Shown: positions 43,389 to 55,908, numbered from the stretch's first letter. The stretch is DNA of 64,000 nt from Franconibacter helveticus LMG 23732 (GCF_000463115.2 NZ_AWFX01000057.1:129241-193240); one strand, 5' to 3'. The notes: a model not told the origin generated them from the sequence alone. Program-made: numbers and translations.

Positions 43389-44873
43389 TTACTGCCCTGG
43401 CGGGATATCCGTCACATCCTGGTGCGTCTCTTCCGTTGTTACCGGCGCGGCGACAGGCGTCATAATTTTATCCCACGTCGCCTGCAACTCCTGCATGTCA
43501 TACTCCGGCTCGCCCTTAGGCTGCAACAGGATAAGCGACATGGTCTGCGAAAGCTGTTGGCGCAAATCCTGATTTAGCTGGTCGAGGGTCAGACTGCTCA
43601 GGAAACTCTGGCGCAGCTTCTGGTACTGCTCCGGCGCGATATCCACCACCTGGTTTTGCAAAGAACGCATTCGCTGGTTGATAAGAATGTCGGTGTCAGT
43701 GCGCGCGTACGTAGCGAACAGCTTTTGCAGCTCCAGCTTTTTCTGCGCGATAAGCGCGTTAAATTCATCTTCCGACAGGCCATTACCACGCACGTTCGCC
43801 AGTTCCCGGGCGACCAGCGCAAGGTTGCTGTTAAGCTTGTCCGTCGGCGATTCAACGTTGATGGCGCACTGGGCGCGCTGGAACAACACGCGGCAGTCAA
43901 AGCCGATGCCGATATCTTTAATGCTGTTTTTGCTTAAATTCTGCTGCACGTGCCAGAACAACGCTTCGCGGGCGAGATCGGCGCGCCAGTAGCGTTGCAG
44001 CGCCGCGGATTCGCGAATCGGCTGCCAGGGGGTATCCCACATAATGGAGAGGCGATCCTGGCGCACCATATCGGTCATGATGCTGACCGGCTCATGGCGC
44101 AGCGGGGAAAGCGTGGGCACCGGCGCCGGGGTTTCGCGCTTGCCTTTCAAATCGCCGAAGGTTTTGTTGATCTGTTCCGCTACCGCGCGGCTGTCGATGT
44201 TGCCGACGACGATAAGCGTCATCGCATCCGGTGTGTACCACTTCTGATAAAACGCTTTCAGCTGGTTCGCATCTACCGGCTGGCGAATGTCATCTGCCGG
44301 ATCGTGGCCCAGTAGCGTCGAACCTTTCAGGCGGTAGCGCCACCAGCCCTCTTTGGTATCGATGGGTGATGTGACCACCATATCCTGGCCCTGAAGCGCT
44401 TTGTTGATGCTCTCAGGCGTGATTTTGGTTTGCCCTGCGGCGTCGGCGAGGTAAGTCAGCGCTTCTTTGAGTAAATCGTTACGGTTGTTCGGCAGGCTGA
44501 GATTAAACAGCGTGGTATCGTAAGAGACGATAACCGGCGGCAATGGGCGCTTAGGATCGATGCTTTGCTGCCACAACGAGCGGGCCTGGGTAGGCTGTAA
44601 ACTGCCGCTTTGGGTCAGCGCAAGGCGCGGCAAAAAGCGGCTGAAACCGCTCTGCTGGGTGCTTTCCGTAAGCGAACCGGTATTAACGGAGAGGCGAATT
44701 TCCACGCGGTCGCTGGGGCGTTGCGGCGTCGCCAGCACCTGCCACTGGAAACCGTTCGCCAGCGTGCCTTGTTGCCAGGCCGGGTCGGGCTGGAGCGCTT
44801 CTGCCTGCACGTAGCCAGTCGCGGCTATCATCAGCACGCTCCCGGCGAAAAGACGAATTTTAGTGCCCTGCAT
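43389..44873 (-). CDS. yhjJ: Periplasmic M16-type protein YhjJ (inactive peptidase homologue)
   Basis: The 494-residue protein with signal peptide (ending GYVQA-E) has the two-lobed fold of pitrilysin/M16 zinc peptidases. The catalytic H-x-x-E-H that should follow the N-terminal strand is replaced: the segment reads SGFSRFLPRLALTQSG, so it should not cleave peptides. E. coli YhjJ is likewise degenerate. The second-half pattern (ADLAREALFWHVQQNLSKNSI, QCAINVESPTDKLNS) is normal. Role unknown. Convergent with kdgK. Confidence 0.92.
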   Translation of the reverse strand: MQGTKIRLFAGSVLMIAATGYVQAEALQPDPAWQQGTLANGFQWQVLATPQRPSDRVEIRLSVNTGSLTESTQQSGFSRFLPRLALTQSGSLQPTQARSLWQQSIDPKRPLPPVIVSYDTTLFNLSLPNNRNDLLKEALTYLADAAGQTKITPESINKALQGQDMVVTSPIDTKEGWWRYRLKGSTLLGHDPADDIRQPVDANQLKAFYQKWYTPDAMTLIVVGNIDSRAVAEQINKTFGDLKGKRETPAPVPTLSPLRHEPVSIMTDMVRQDRLSIMWDTPWQPIRESAALQRYWRADLAREALFWHVQQNLSKNSIKDIGIGFDCRVLFQRAQCAINVESPTDKLNSNLALVARELANVRGNGLSEDEFNALIAQKKLELQKLFATYARTDTDILINQRMRSLQNQVVDIAPEQYQKLRQSFLSSLTLDQLNQDLRQQLSQTMSLILLQPKGEPEYDMQELQATWDKIMTPVAAPVTTEETHQDVTDIPPGQ

Positions 44874-45070
44874 GTGTACCCCTGATCAACATTCCTGGTT
44901 AAAAATCATTCAAACGATGGCTCGTCGCGTACGCAAGCCATCAAAGGTGACGTCAGAACTTCTCGTTTGACCGCGAAATTATCAAAACGTCACGCAATAA
45001 AGTGAAATAAAAGCCAATTATGCGCAGGGGCCCGCGGCCGAGGCAAGCGGCAGCGGGCAGAAGAGTGAGA

Positions 45071-46414
<1,344 letters not shown>

Positions 46415-46522
46415 CTAAAAGTAACACCCGGTATACACCACAGAAATAACAACACACCAGCTTGTTAACATTAATGTTAAAAATTATGAGCTGGCTCGCA
46501 TAGTTGTTCCACGCGCAGGAAT

Positions 46523-48523
46523 TCAGTCAGGCTCTTGCGTGCGGGAAATGTAGCGCTGTTCAAACGCCTGCGCCGTGGCGGCTTTCCCAAACAGATACCC
46601 CTGCGCCAGGCTTACGCCCGCGCTGGCGAGCCAGTCGCGCTGCGCTTGCGTTTCAACGCCTTCCGCCACCACTTCCAGCGACAAGCTCTCCGCCAGCTGG
46701 ATAATCGCATCGGCCATACCGTGTTCCTGCGGCAGTCCTTCTATGAATTTTTTATCCATTTTCATCACGTCTACCGGCACCGCTTTCATGTGGTGAAGCT
46801 GACGCAGGCTGGCGTAACCCATACCAAAATCATCCAGCGCGATACGCACGCCAGCGTTACGCAGCGGGCGCAAAATAGAAACGGCGGCATCCGGGTCGTC
46901 GATACGGCGGCTTTCCGTTACTTCCAGCACCAGCGAGCCTGGCGCGATGCGGTAACGTTCAAGCAATTCAAGCAGCGTTGGCACCATCTCATGATGCAGC
47001 AGTTGCAGGGCGGAGAGATTTACCGACAGCGGCATCATAATATTGCGGCTTTGCCAGTCAGCCAGCAGCCGACAAGACTCCTCCAGCACCCAGTTGCCTA
47101 CCAGCACCATCAGCCCGCTGGACTCAATGGTCTCTATCAGCCCTTCCGGCAGCGCCCAGCTGCCATCTTCCTGCTGTTGACGGAGCAATACTTCGGCGCT
47201 GACAACATTGCCGGTGCGTAAATCCACCTGCGGCTGGAGCCAGATGGCGTATTGATGGTTGTCGAGCGCGTTAAGAATATCGCTCTCTTCAGTAAGACGC
47301 CGCTGCGCCTGCGCCGTTTGTTCCGGGTCGAAAAAGAGAACCTGGTTTTTACCTTTACGCCGGGCGCTGAAAGCCGCCGCAACGGCATGGCGATAAAGCT
47401 GCTCTGCGCTTAGCTCGCCATGAAACATTGCAATGCCAATGCTGGCGGTGGGCCGCAAATGCAGCCCGCCGACAGGCAGATTTTCACTGAGCGCGGCCAG
47501 GAGCTGCTGCGCAAGCGTCAACGCATGCCCCCGCTCTTTTACTCCATGGGCGATGATCGCAAAGTCATAATGGCTGACCTGGGCAATAACCATTCTTGGC
47601 GACAGCGCCGACTGCATTCTTTGCGTGAGAGTAAGGAGTAAACGGTTACGCTCCTCTTCGCTCAGCACTGCCGCCGCGTCCTGCAACGTTTCGCAGGCGA
47701 TAAACACCAGCGCCGTGGTTTTGCCGCCCGAGACGACATTTTCCAGCAGCGACATCAGCAGCGCCCGGTTCGGCAGGCCGGTCACCGGCGAATGCGTACT
47801 GAGCGCCGTTGTTTCTTCCTGCAAGCGCATCAGGGTTTGCTGGTTGCGGTTATAGCTGCGCACCAGCATGCCTATCTCATCATCTTTATGCAGCCGCGCG
47901 AGCTTAAGCTGGTGGGGCAGCACTTTTGCTGCGTCAAGGTCGTTAAACTCGCGGGCAATCTTACGCACCGGGTGCACGATAAGCCGGTTAACGCACCAGG
48001 TGATCGCCACGGACAAAATGAGCGAGAGCAACAGCCAGGCGGTAAGCAAAGTGGAAATAAGGTGCATGATGAAGCGGTATACGCGCCATGAATCCGCCTG
48101 TAGCACCAGATAAGCCAACGGCTGCGGGTTGGCTGGCCGTTCGAGCGAATAAAGCGGCAGGGAAATCTGCACCGGCAGTTCAAAGATACGCGAGATCATC
48201 ATCGGAATGGGGCGATCGGGCGTAAAGCGTACCCTCAGCGCCTGGAACTGATTAGGCAACACCACATCGGCGCGGCTAATCACGCCTGCGGGTTTGATCT
48301 GCTGCAAAATGGCTTCCGCCTCGGGTATATCGGCTTTCAGGATAGCGGCGGAAAGCGGCTGTCGTACTGAGCGCGCTACGCTCTCCATCTGCATGGCGAC
48401 GTTATAGCGGTTGGACTGCGCGAAGTGAAACAGCAGGATCACAACAAAAACAAAAATAAACACCACGGAGACGGCTGATACCGTCGCCATTTGTTTAATT
48501 GTTAAGGAACGACTGACTCGCAA
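46523..48523 (-). CDS. pdeK: HmsP/PdeK-type membrane phosphodiesterase (HAMP-degenerate GGDEF-EAL)
   Basis: The 666-residue protein has an N-terminal helix (about 13-32), a periplasmic sensor, a second helix (about 155-175) and HAMP ([19 protein letters not shown]). A GGDEF domain follows that begins [16 protein letters not shown] but lacks the GGDEF signature (the site reads [11 protein letters not shown]). The EAL domain is intact ([50 protein letters not shown]). It should break down c-di-GMP. E. coli YhjK and Yersinia HmsP occupy the same locus; HmsP represses PNAG biofilm. Here the next genes are pgaABCD, making a direct regulatory link likely. Confidence 0.93.
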   Translation of the reverse strand: MRVSRSLTIKQMATVSAVSVVFIFVFVVILLFHFAQSNRYNVAMQMESVARSVRQPLSAAILKADIPEAEAILQQIKPAGVISRADVVLPNQFQALRVRFTPDRPIPMMISRIFELPVQISLPLYSLERPANPQPLAYLVLQADSWRVYRFIMHLISTLLTAWLLLSLILSVAITWCVNRLIVHPVRKIAREFNDLDAAKVLPHQLKLARLHKDDEIGMLVRSYNRNQQTLMRLQEETTALSTHSPVTGLPNRALLMSLLENVVSGGKTTALVFIACETLQDAAAVLSEEERNRLLLTLTQRMQSALSPRMVIAQVSHYDFAIIAHGVKERGHALTLAQQLLAALSENLPVGGLHLRPTASIGIAMFHGELSAEQLYRHAVAAAFSARRKGKNQVLFFDPEQTAQAQRRLTEESDILNALDNHQYAIWLQPQVDLRTGNVVSAEVLLRQQQEDGSWALPEGLIETIESSGLMVLVGNWVLEESCRLLADWQSRNIMMPLSVNLSALQLLHHEMVPTLLELLERYRIAPGSLVLEVTESRRIDDPDAAVSILRPLRNAGVRIALDDFGMGYASLRQLHHMKAVPVDVMKMDKKFIEGLPQEHGMADAIIQLAESLSLEVVAEGVETQAQRDWLASAGVSLAQGYLFGKAATAQAFEQRYISRTQEPD

Positions 48524-49548
48524 CTTGACTCTCCAGAATGCCTCTGCCCGCTATAACTGACTTAATCAGCATAAATGTTTTCTTCGCGCGGTGAGTATAC
48601 TGCATTGTGCGGCGTTTTGACCGCGAAGCGTAGCCTTAAGGCCGTAATCGAAAATTATTACGATTCCTCCTGGAAGAAAGGCGGCCGGCAATAAATACGT
48701 ATTAACTGAATGTCTTGCCGCAAACTGCGCTGGCGCGCCGTGCGTAAAACAGCGAAGTGGAAAGCTTATCTAAGGCGGGCCTGTTATTCATTGTCGCTGT
48801 GATGTCATCTTTTATTCAAAACCGCGTAATAAAATACAAGCTCATCTGTTAGTGCTATATTCCAGCGTATATTTCAAGGCAAAAGACTTAATACCGCACC
48901 CTGCGTCAGTTTGATTATCTGTGAAAGGCGAAAAAAATAGCCCCGGATTGTTGCCGCCATAAAACAAGCACAGCAAACCGATAAAGCCGGACATCATACT
49001 TGCGCGCCAACCCCTCGCGCCTCACCCGGAATAATGATATTTCCTGTTTTATTTATCGGCGGCCTGTTCCTCTTTTATTTACATTTATACTCATCATCCG
49101 TAACGCTTATATCGGACAGTCGCCAGAGCACAGCCACAAGAAAATAATTCCATTCAAAATCAGCATATTAAATGAAAATTAATGCTTTAATATTAGTTTC
49201 CGCCCCATGCTAAACAAAATTAGCACTTTTTTATTATGGCGTTATTTTATTAACTGACAGGTAGCGACTTATCACTAATTTAGCCATTTCTATGACGCCG
49301 ATCCAAATAAATTCAATCTGGACTTGCGTTATAAACTCGTTATACTTTTCGCAATTTCTGGACATCTCTGGAAATAATTACGGCAAGGCTTTTATTTTAT
49401 TTTCATCCGGCGTCAATCAGCCTTTCGTATGAGTTACGCCAGACGCAATTATTTAGAAACTGCTATTAACGACCGTTTTCTGGAATTACTGCCAGTAATT
49501 CAGGGCGTCCGTCGTTCAATATTCAGGGTTGATATATTAAGGAGAGCT
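48524..49548 (+). promoter_or_regulatory. Long pdeK-pgaA intergenic region with probable CsrA-regulated pgaA leader
   Basis: About 1 kb between the divergent pdeK and pgaA holds no credible gene and is AT-rich from 48790 to 49450. TATACT at 49341-49346 is a plausible -10 box, giving a leader near 195 nt. The leader has GGA triplets typical of CsrA sites at 49360 (CTGGACA), 49370 (CTGGAAA), 49482 (CTGGAAT) and in the ribosome binding site AAGGAGAG (49539-49546). In E. coli the pgaA leader of about 230 nt has six CsrA sites and CsrA blocks translation. The rest of the region may hold further activator sites that I cannot resolve. Confidence 0.6.
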
Positions 49549-52020
49549 ATGCGTAGCCCGCATCTACAGACCAAGGCTGTTTTTCGCTTCCGGCTAAAGA
49601 CGCTGCTTGCCGCCAGTATGGCGATGGCGTTTCCTGCGCTGGCGACAGAAGCCAGCCCGACTTACGATACGCTGGTCCAGGAAGCCCGTAGCGGGAACAC
49701 CTCAGCTTTGCTCGGCTACTTGCGCGAGCATGAGCAGCAAACCCCGCTGAATGCTAATCAGGTCGCCGACTGGTTGCAGGTGGCGAACTGGGCAGGCCAG
49801 GATACCGAAGTGGTGAAAGTCTGGCAGCGCTATCACGGCTCGCTGGAGATCCCGGCGCGCGGTGAGGTCGCGGTCGCCCGTTCTTACCGCAACCTTAAAC
49901 AGTATCCGGCGTCGCTGGCGCACTGGGAGTCGGCGCTGGCGCTGGAGCCGCAAAACGACGATATCCGCGCAGGCTGGGTGATGACGCTGGCCGATGCCCG
50001 TCATTATAACGCGGCGGTCTCTGAGGCCCGCCAGATGGTGGCCCGCGCCCCGACTTCCGGCAACTACGAAGCGCTGGCTTACGCCTATCGCGCTCAGGGC
50101 AAGAGCTGGGATGCACTGTTTGCCGCCACGCGGGCGCAGGAAGAAAACCCACAAAACAAAGGCACGACGCAGTTTCTGACAGGCACACTCTCCGCCAACC
50201 GCGTCTCTTCGCCCGCGCTGGAGCTGTCTGAAGCCGCTGCCATTTCGCCGGAAATGGGCCGACGCCTGCAAACCGACGCGGCGGCGGAAATGGTGCGCAC
50301 GGCGTTCATGCCGACCCGCACCGAACAGGAACGCTACCTGCTGGCTGACAAAGCGCTTTCGCGCTATGACCGTCTGCTCGCGACCTGGCGCGACGATCCG
50401 GCGGCAAAGGCAGACTACCGCCGCGCGCGCATTGACCGTCTGGGCGCCCTGATGGCGCGCGGCAGGCTTGACGAAACCATCAGCGAATATGAAGCAATCA
50501 GCGCCGACGGCCAGGCGGTGCCCGGCTACGCCAAACGTTGGGTCGCCTCCGCCTACCTTTCTAAACAGCGCCCGGACAGAGCCGAAGCGCTGATGAACGA
50601 TGTCTTCGCCAGCGAAAACCCGAAAGCGTTCAGCGCCACGTCGCTTTCGCAGGATGACACGCAGGCGCTCTTCTATACCCGCATGGAAAACGAAGAATAC
50701 GACGCGGCGAAAGCCCAGATAGACGAACTGGTTAAAAACACGCCTTATCTGCGCCGTTATTATGGCTCGCCGACGCCGGAGCCGAACGATTACTGGCTGC
50801 TCGGCCAGACCTTGCAGGCGCAGTACCGCGCCATGACCAACGACCTTCCCGCCGCTGAAGAACTCTCTGAGCGCCTGGCCCGTTCAGGCCCGGGCAACCA
50901 GGGTTTACGCATCGGCTACGCCTCCGTGCTGGAAACACGCGGTCTGCCGCGCCGGGCGGAGCGGGAGTTGAAAATCGCCGAAGTGCTGGAGCCGAACAAT
51001 CTGGAGCTGGAGCGCCAGCAGGCTTACGTGGCGATGGATCTCTATGAATGGCGGCAGGCGCGCCTGCTGATTGACGACGTTATGAAGCGAAGCCCGGAAG
51101 ACCAGAACTCCCAGCGGCTGGCGCGCCTGCGCGACGTGCACGATAAGTCTGAACTGCGCATCGCCGGCAGCCAGGGCATTGATTCCGACAGCCCGATCAG
51201 CGGCCAGCATGACTTCACCTTCCAGAGCGCCCTTTACAGCCCGCCCATTAACGAGAACGTGCGGCTGTTTGCGGGCTTTAACTTCGCTACCGGCGAGTTT
51301 GAAGAAGGCAAGGGTTACGACCGCGACGTCTTAGGCGGCGTGGAGTGGCGTTCGCGCGATAACTGGGCCGAAGCGGAAATCTCCGGGCGTAACTATAACG
51401 ACGGCCAGAAGATCGGCGCGCGTCTGTCAGGCTGGCATGACTTTAACGATAACTGGCGCGTGGGCGGTTCAGCCGAACGTATTTCGCATAATACTCCGCT
51501 GCGCGCGCTGCGTAGCGGCGTGACGGCCAACGGCGGCGACGCGTTTGTGCGCTGGTATCAGAATGAAAGACGCGAATATCAGTTGAGCGTGGCGCCTTCC
51601 TGGTTTTCAGACGGCAACGACCGTTTTGAATACAGCCTGAGCGGCCAGGAACGCCTCTTTTCCCGCCCGCGCTTCACGCTGGACTTTACCCCCAGCATCA
51701 GCGGCAGCTTTAACAACAAAGAAGATGTGCCCTACTACAACCCGAAACGGGATCTCTCGCTGGTGCCGGGTCTGTCTGCCGAACACTTGATTTATCACCA
51801 TTACGACAACGCCTGGACGCAGCAGTTTTACGCCGGCGTCGGCAGCTATATGCAAAAAGGCCAGGGCAGCGGGCTTATCACTACCTTCGGGTACGGACAA
51901 CACGTCCAGTTCAATAACGTGGTGGATGGCGGGTTCATGCTCACCTGGGACCGTCGTCCCTACGATGGCGAGCGTGAAAGAAACATCTCTGTCTCCTTCG
52001 ATTTAAACGTCAGGTTCTAA
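49549..52020 (+). CDS. pgaA: PNAG export outer membrane porin PgaA (HmsH)
   Basis: PgaA carries poly-beta-1,6-N-acetylglucosamine across the outer membrane. The 823-residue protein has a signal peptide ending ALATEA, a TPR superhelix to about residue 510 (for example NYEALAYAYRAQGKSWDALFAA) that binds deacetylated polymer and PgaB, and a C-terminal 16-strand barrel ending SFDLNVRF. ATG 49549 is chosen: AAGGAG lies 5 nt upstream and the signal peptide follows. The frame continues upstream to 49429 but that part is leader. First gene of pgaABCD. Confidence 0.95.
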   Translation: MRSPHLQTKAVFRFRLKTLLAASMAMAFPALATEASPTYDTLVQEARSGNTSALLGYLREHEQQTPLNANQVADWLQVANWAGQDTEVVKVWQRYHGSLEIPARGEVAVARSYRNLKQYPASLAHWESALALEPQNDDIRAGWVMTLADARHYNAAVSEARQMVARAPTSGNYEALAYAYRAQGKSWDALFAATRAQEENPQNKGTTQFLTGTLSANRVSSPALELSEAAAISPEMGRRLQTDAAAEMVRTAFMPTRTEQERYLLADKALSRYDRLLATWRDDPAAKADYRRARIDRLGALMARGRLDETISEYEAISADGQAVPGYAKRWVASAYLSKQRPDRAEALMNDVFASENPKAFSATSLSQDDTQALFYTRMENEEYDAAKAQIDELVKNTPYLRRYYGSPTPEPNDYWLLGQTLQAQYRAMTNDLPAAEELSERLARSGPGNQGLRIGYASVLETRGLPRRAERELKIAEVLEPNNLELERQQAYVAMDLYEWRQARLLIDDVMKRSPEDQNSQRLARLRDVHDKSELRIAGSQGIDSDSPISGQHDFTFQSALYSPPINENVRLFAGFNFATGEFEEGKGYDRDVLGGVEWRSRDNWAEAEISGRNYNDGQKIGARLSGWHDFNDNWRVGGSAERISHNTPLRALRSGVTANGGDAFVRWYQNERREYQLSVAPSWFSDGNDRFEYSLSGQERLFSRPRFTLDFTPSISGSFNNKEDVPYYNPKRDLSLVPGLSAEHLIYHHYDNAWTQQFYAGVGSYMQKGQGSGLITTFGYGQHVQFNNVVDGGFMLTWDRRPYDGERERNISVSFDLNVRF

Positions 52021-52029
52021 GGACTTTTC

Positions 52030-54045
52030 ATGTTGAAACATTTCCTGCGTATGGGCTTGTTAGTCGCTGGCTGGTTACTGATGACCGCCTGCGGCAATGC
52101 CGAAAACCCTCGCTTTACGCCACCTGCGGACAGACCAATGCCAGAATCAACACAGCCCTGGCCACGCAACAGTTTTCTGGTGATTGCTTATCACGATATT
52201 GAAGACGACGGCGCGGACCAGCGTTATATGTCAGTGCGCACCAGCGCGCTCAACGACCAGATGGTCTGGCTGAAACGCAACGGCTACCAGCCGGTGAGCG
52301 TGCAACAGATCCTGGATGCCCGCAACGGCGGCGCCCCTCTGCCGCCAAAAGCGGTGCTGCTGACCTTTGATGACGGTTACAGCAGCTTCTATACCCGCGT
52401 CTGGCCACTGCTCAAAGCCTATAACTGGCCTGCCCTGTGGGCGCCGGTCGGTATCTGGGTCGGTACGCCGGAAAATAAAAAGGTGGACTTCGGCGGCCTG
52501 CCGACCCCCCGCGAAAAATTCGCTACCTGGGATATGGTGCGCGAAGTCAGCCGCTCGCCGCTGGTGGAAGTGGGTTCGCATACCTGGGCTTCTCACTATG
52601 GCGGCGTAGCCAACCCGCAGGGCAGCACGCAGCCTGCGGTGGCGAACCGTATGTACAACAAAAAAACCGGCCAGTATGAGACGGATGAAGAGTACCGGGC
52701 GCGTATCGATAAAGATGTCGCCATGATCACCGCGAAGCTTAAAGAAGTGACCGGCAAAGCGCCGCGCGCCTGGGTCTGGCCTTACGGCGCAGCCAACGGC
52801 ATTTCGCTTGATATCATCAAAAAGCATGGTTATCAGATGGCCTTTACCCTCAACGAGGGGCTTGGCAACGTCAATAATCTCGACAGCATTCCCCGCTATC
52901 TGGTCTCAGGCAACCCGTCCATTAACAACTTTGCTAACGCGGTTATCGGCATACAGGAACCTCCGCGCATGCGCGTGATGCACGTTGACCTGGATTACGT
53001 TTACGACAAAGACCCGAAACAGCAGCAAAAGAACATCGACAAGCTTATCCAGCGCGTCTTTGACATGAAGATAAGCCACGTCTTCCTGCAAGCCTACGCC
53101 GACCCGACGGGCGACGGCACGGTCAAAGAGCTTTACTTCAAAAACCGCTGGCTGCCGGTGCGCTCTGAACTCTTTAACTTCCTGGCGTGGCAGTTACAAA
53201 CGCGAGGCGGCGTGAAAGTTTACGCCTGGATGCCGGTGCTGGCTTTCGATCTGGATAAATCCCTGCCGCGCGTTCAGGCGTGGGACCCGGAAACCGGCAC
53301 GGCGAAAGTCGACCCGAAACAGTATCAGCGCCTGTCGCCTTTTAACCCGGTGGCCCGCCAGCGCATCACCGAAATCTATGAGGATCTGGCCCGCTATTCA
53401 AACTTCAACGGCGTGCTGTTCCATGACGACGCGCTGCTGACGGACTTTGAAGACGCCAGCCCGGACGCGATGGCGGCCTATCGCCAGGCGGGCTTCAAAG
53501 GGTCGATTACGGATATTCGCAACAACCCGCAGGAGTTTGAACGCTGGACGCGCTTCAAGAGCCGCGAGCTTATCGACTTCACCAAATCGTTAACCCGGAC
53601 CGTGCAGTCTATTCGCGGGCCGCAGGTCAGAACGGCGCGCAACATTTACGCCATGCCGGTACTGGATCCGAAGAGCGAGTCCTGGTTTGCCCAGAACCTC
53701 AACGACTTCCTCGAAACCTACGACTGGACCGCGCCGATGGCGATGCCGCTGATGGAAGGCGTGCCGCTTAATGAAAGCAATGCCTGGCTCGACAAGCTGG
53801 TGCATGCGGTGGCGGAACACCCGGGCGCGCTGAACAGAACGGTTTTTGAATTGCAGGCGCGCGACTGGCGCAAACAGGAAAATCACGCGGAAATCAGCGG
53901 CGCTCAGCTGAAAGAGTGGATGCAGCAGCTCCAGATGAGCGGTGCCTTTAACTTTGGCTACTACCCCGATGATTTCATTAACGATCAACCTGAGATGTCC
54001 GAGGTTCGACCGGCATTCTCCTCATACTGGTACCCGCAAAAATGA
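52030..54045 (+). CDS. pgaB: PNAG deacetylase/glycoside hydrolase lipoprotein PgaB (HmsF)
   Basis: PgaB removes part of the N-acetyl groups of the polymer in the periplasm, which export needs. It is a 671-residue lipoprotein with lipobox LMTAC (Cys21). The N-terminal CE4 deacetylase has catalytic/metal residues Asp114-Asp115 in TFDDGYSS and His184 and His189 in SHTWASH, the same numbers as in E. coli. The C-terminal half (from about 310, [15 protein letters not shown]) is the GH153 domain that binds and cleaves deacetylated PNAG, with [12 protein letters not shown] in its active site. It starts 9 bp after pgaA and overlaps pgaC by 4 bp. Confidence 0.97.
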   Translation: MLKHFLRMGLLVAGWLLMTACGNAENPRFTPPADRPMPESTQPWPRNSFLVIAYHDIEDDGADQRYMSVRTSALNDQMVWLKRNGYQPVSVQQILDARNGGAPLPPKAVLLTFDDGYSSFYTRVWPLLKAYNWPALWAPVGIWVGTPENKKVDFGGLPTPREKFATWDMVREVSRSPLVEVGSHTWASHYGGVANPQGSTQPAVANRMYNKKTGQYETDEEYRARIDKDVAMITAKLKEVTGKAPRAWVWPYGAANGISLDIIKKHGYQMAFTLNEGLGNVNNLDSIPRYLVSGNPSINNFANAVIGIQEPPRMRVMHVDLDYVYDKDPKQQQKNIDKLIQRVFDMKISHVFLQAYADPTGDGTVKELYFKNRWLPVRSELFNFLAWQLQTRGGVKVYAWMPVLAFDLDKSLPRVQAWDPETGTAKVDPKQYQRLSPFNPVARQRITEIYEDLARYSNFNGVLFHDDALLTDFEDASPDAMAAYRQAGFKGSITDIRNNPQEFERWTRFKSRELIDFTKSLTRTVQSIRGPQVRTARNIYAMPVLDPKSESWFAQNLNDFLETYDWTAPMAMPLMEGVPLNESNAWLDKLVHAVAEHPGALNRTVFELQARDWRKQENHAEISGAQLKEWMQQLQMSGAFNFGYYPDDFINDQPEMSEVRPAFSSYWYPQK

Positions 54046-55370
54046 CCGATCGCATCATAGCCTTTTTAGTTCTGTGCCTGGTGTTCAGTATCCCGCTCGG
54101 GGTCGCGGCTATCTTCACCGGTGAGGTGATGCTGAACTTCGTCTTCTTCTGGCCGCTGTTTATGTCGGCGCTATGGATTACCGGCGGGCTGTACTTCTGG
54201 TTCTACCGCGAGCGTAAATGGAAGTGGGGCGACGACGCGCCGGCGCCTGAGCTGCCGGGCAACCCGCTCATTTCTATTCTCATCCCTTGCTACAACGAAG
54301 GGCTGAACGCGCGGGAAACGATAGAAGCGGCGCTGGCGCAGCGCTACAGCAATACGGAAGTTATCGCCATTAACGATGGTTCGAAAGATAACACCGCCGA
54401 AGTGCTTAACCAGCTGGCGGAAGAGTATCCGCGCCTGCGCGTGATCCACCTTGCTGAAAACCAGGGCAAGGCGGTGGCGCTGAAGGCGGGCGCAGCGGCG
54501 GCGCGCAGCGAATACCTGGTCTGTATCGACGGCGACGCGCTGCTGGACCGCGATACCGCGGCTTACATGGTCACGCCGCTGTTGCAGCACCCGCGCGTTG
54601 GCGCGGTGACAGGCAACCCGCGCATCCGTACCCGCTCAACGCTGGTAGGCCGCGTGCAGGTGGGCGAGTTCTCCTCGATTATCGGCCTGATTAAACGCAC
54701 GCAGCGTATTTACGGCCAGGTCTTTACCGTCTCCGGCGTGATTGCCGCCTTCCGTCGCCGCGCGCTGGCGGAAGTGGGCTACTGGAGCCCGGATATGATC
54801 ACCGAAGATATCGACATCAGCTGGAAGCTCCAGCTGCGTCACTGGTCGATATTCTTTGAACCCCGCGCGCTGTGCTGGATTTTAATGCCGGAAACGGCGA
54901 AAGGGCTGTGGAAACAGCGTCTGCGCTGGGCGCAGGGCGGCGCCGAGGTGTTCCTGGTGAATATGCGCCGCCTCTGGTCGTGGGAATATCGCCGCATGTG
55001 GCCGCTGTTCGCTGAGTTCTGTCTTTCGACGACGTGGGCCTTCGCCTATGCCGCCAGTATTGTGCTGTTTGTACTGGGCTTTATTTTCCCGCTGCCCGAT
55101 TCGCTGCTCATTCAGCGGCTTTTCCCGCCCGAGTTTACCGGGCTGATTCTGGCCGTGGTCTGTCTGTTGCAGTTTATGGTGAGCCTGCTGATTGAACGGC
55201 GTTACGAGAAAAACATCGCCTCTTCGCTGTTCTGGGTTATCTGGTTCCCGGTGGTTTACTGGATGCTGAGCCTGTTCACCACGCTTGTAGCGTTCCCGAA
55301 AGTGATGCTTAAACGCCAGCGCGCCCGCGCGCGCTGGGTCAGCCCCGACCGCGGCATAGGGAGAATTTAG
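54042..55370 (+). CDS. pgaC: Poly-beta-1,6-N-acetylglucosamine synthase PgaC (HmsR)
   Basis: This processive family 2 glycosyltransferase polymerises UDP-GlcNAc at the inner membrane. The 442-residue product has two N-terminal helices, the GT-A catalytic domain ([55 protein letters not shown]) and the processivity motif QRLRWAQGG, then three or four C-terminal helices. Start overlaps the pgaB stop (ATGA). Activity requires PgaD and, in E. coli, c-di-GMP bound by the PgaC-PgaD pair, which ties it to the two EAL phosphodiesterases upstream. Confidence 0.97.
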   Translation: MTDRIIAFLVLCLVFSIPLGVAAIFTGEVMLNFVFFWPLFMSALWITGGLYFWFYRERKWKWGDDAPAPELPGNPLISILIPCYNEGLNARETIEAALAQRYSNTEVIAINDGSKDNTAEVLNQLAEEYPRLRVIHLAENQGKAVALKAGAAAARSEYLVCIDGDALLDRDTAAYMVTPLLQHPRVGAVTGNPRIRTRSTLVGRVQVGEFSSIIGLIKRTQRIYGQVFTVSGVIAAFRRRALAEVGYWSPDMITEDIDISWKLQLRHWSIFFEPRALCWILMPETAKGLWKQRLRWAQGGAEVFLVNMRRLWSWEYRRMWPLFAEFCLSTTWAFAYAASIVLFVLGFIFPLPDSLLIQRLFPPEFTGLILAVVCLLQFMVSLLIERRYEKNIASSLFWVIWFPVVYWMLSLFTTLVAFPKVMLKRQRARARWVSPDRGIGRI

Positions 55371-55372
55371 TG

Positions 55373-55897
55373 ATGATGCAGCCATTAATTTTCACCGAGC
55401 AGCGCCTCGCGCCGCGCGTCTTCGATGCCCTGCTGACAGTGATTGCCTGGGCGGCGTTCTCTTACCTCATCTATTTCGACCTGATGAAAGAGTTAATGCT
55501 GCCGCAAACTGCCGCCGGCACGCGCCCGTTTCTTGCGACGCTGGGTACTATCGCCCTCTACATATTGATGGCGATGCTCAACGGCGTCGCGCTGCTGATT
55601 TGGGCGAAATACAACCAGTTTCGTTTTCGCGTGGAGCGGCGCAAACGCCGTCCCGACCTGGAGCATGACGCCGTGGCGGAAAGCTTCCAGATCACGCCGA
55701 AGCTGGTGACGGAAATGAACAAAGGACGCGTGCAGACCGTGTTTCACGACGATCACGGCGGCATCGATCATGTGGAAGTGAACAGCGCCATTGGCGAAAG
55801 CCTGCTTCCTCCACCTGCCGAACCAGGCAGGCTTCCGCTGCTGCCCGCAGGCGAAACGGTGCCCGCTTCGCTGACCGAAGAACAGCCCCCGCGTTAA
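55373..55897 (+). CDS. pgaD: PNAG synthesis accessory membrane protein PgaD (HmsS)
   Basis: The 174-residue partner of PgaC has two membrane helices (about 22-42 and 58-80, the second in ALYILMAMLNGVALLIWAKYNQFRF) and a cytoplasmic C-terminus. E. coli PgaD is 137 residues. This one carries a longer Pro/Glu-rich tail after about residue 135 (PPPAEPGRLPLLPAGE). Two consecutive ATG codons (55373, 55376) follow GGGAG and directly succeed the pgaC stop. Together with PgaC it forms the c-di-GMP-sensing synthase. Followed by a strong terminator. Confidence 0.93.
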   Translation: MMQPLIFTEQRLAPRVFDALLTVIAWAAFSYLIYFDLMKELMLPQTAAGTRPFLATLGTIALYILMAMLNGVALLIWAKYNQFRFRVERRKRRPDLEHDAVAESFQITPKLVTEMNKGRVQTVFHDDHGGIDHVEVNSAIGESLLPPPAEPGRLPLLPAGETVPASLTEEQPPR

Positions 55898-55908
55898 AAC
55901 GAGGGAAT

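Noticed and set aside
49000..49182. 60-codon frame in the pdeK-pgaA intergenic region
   Set aside because: No ribosome binding site, composition follows the AT-rich background, no family resemblance.
49429..49548. Upstream extension of pgaA by 40 codons
   Set aside because: The strong ribosome binding site and the signal peptide both point to ATG 49549; the extension would place 40 charged residues before the signal peptide.
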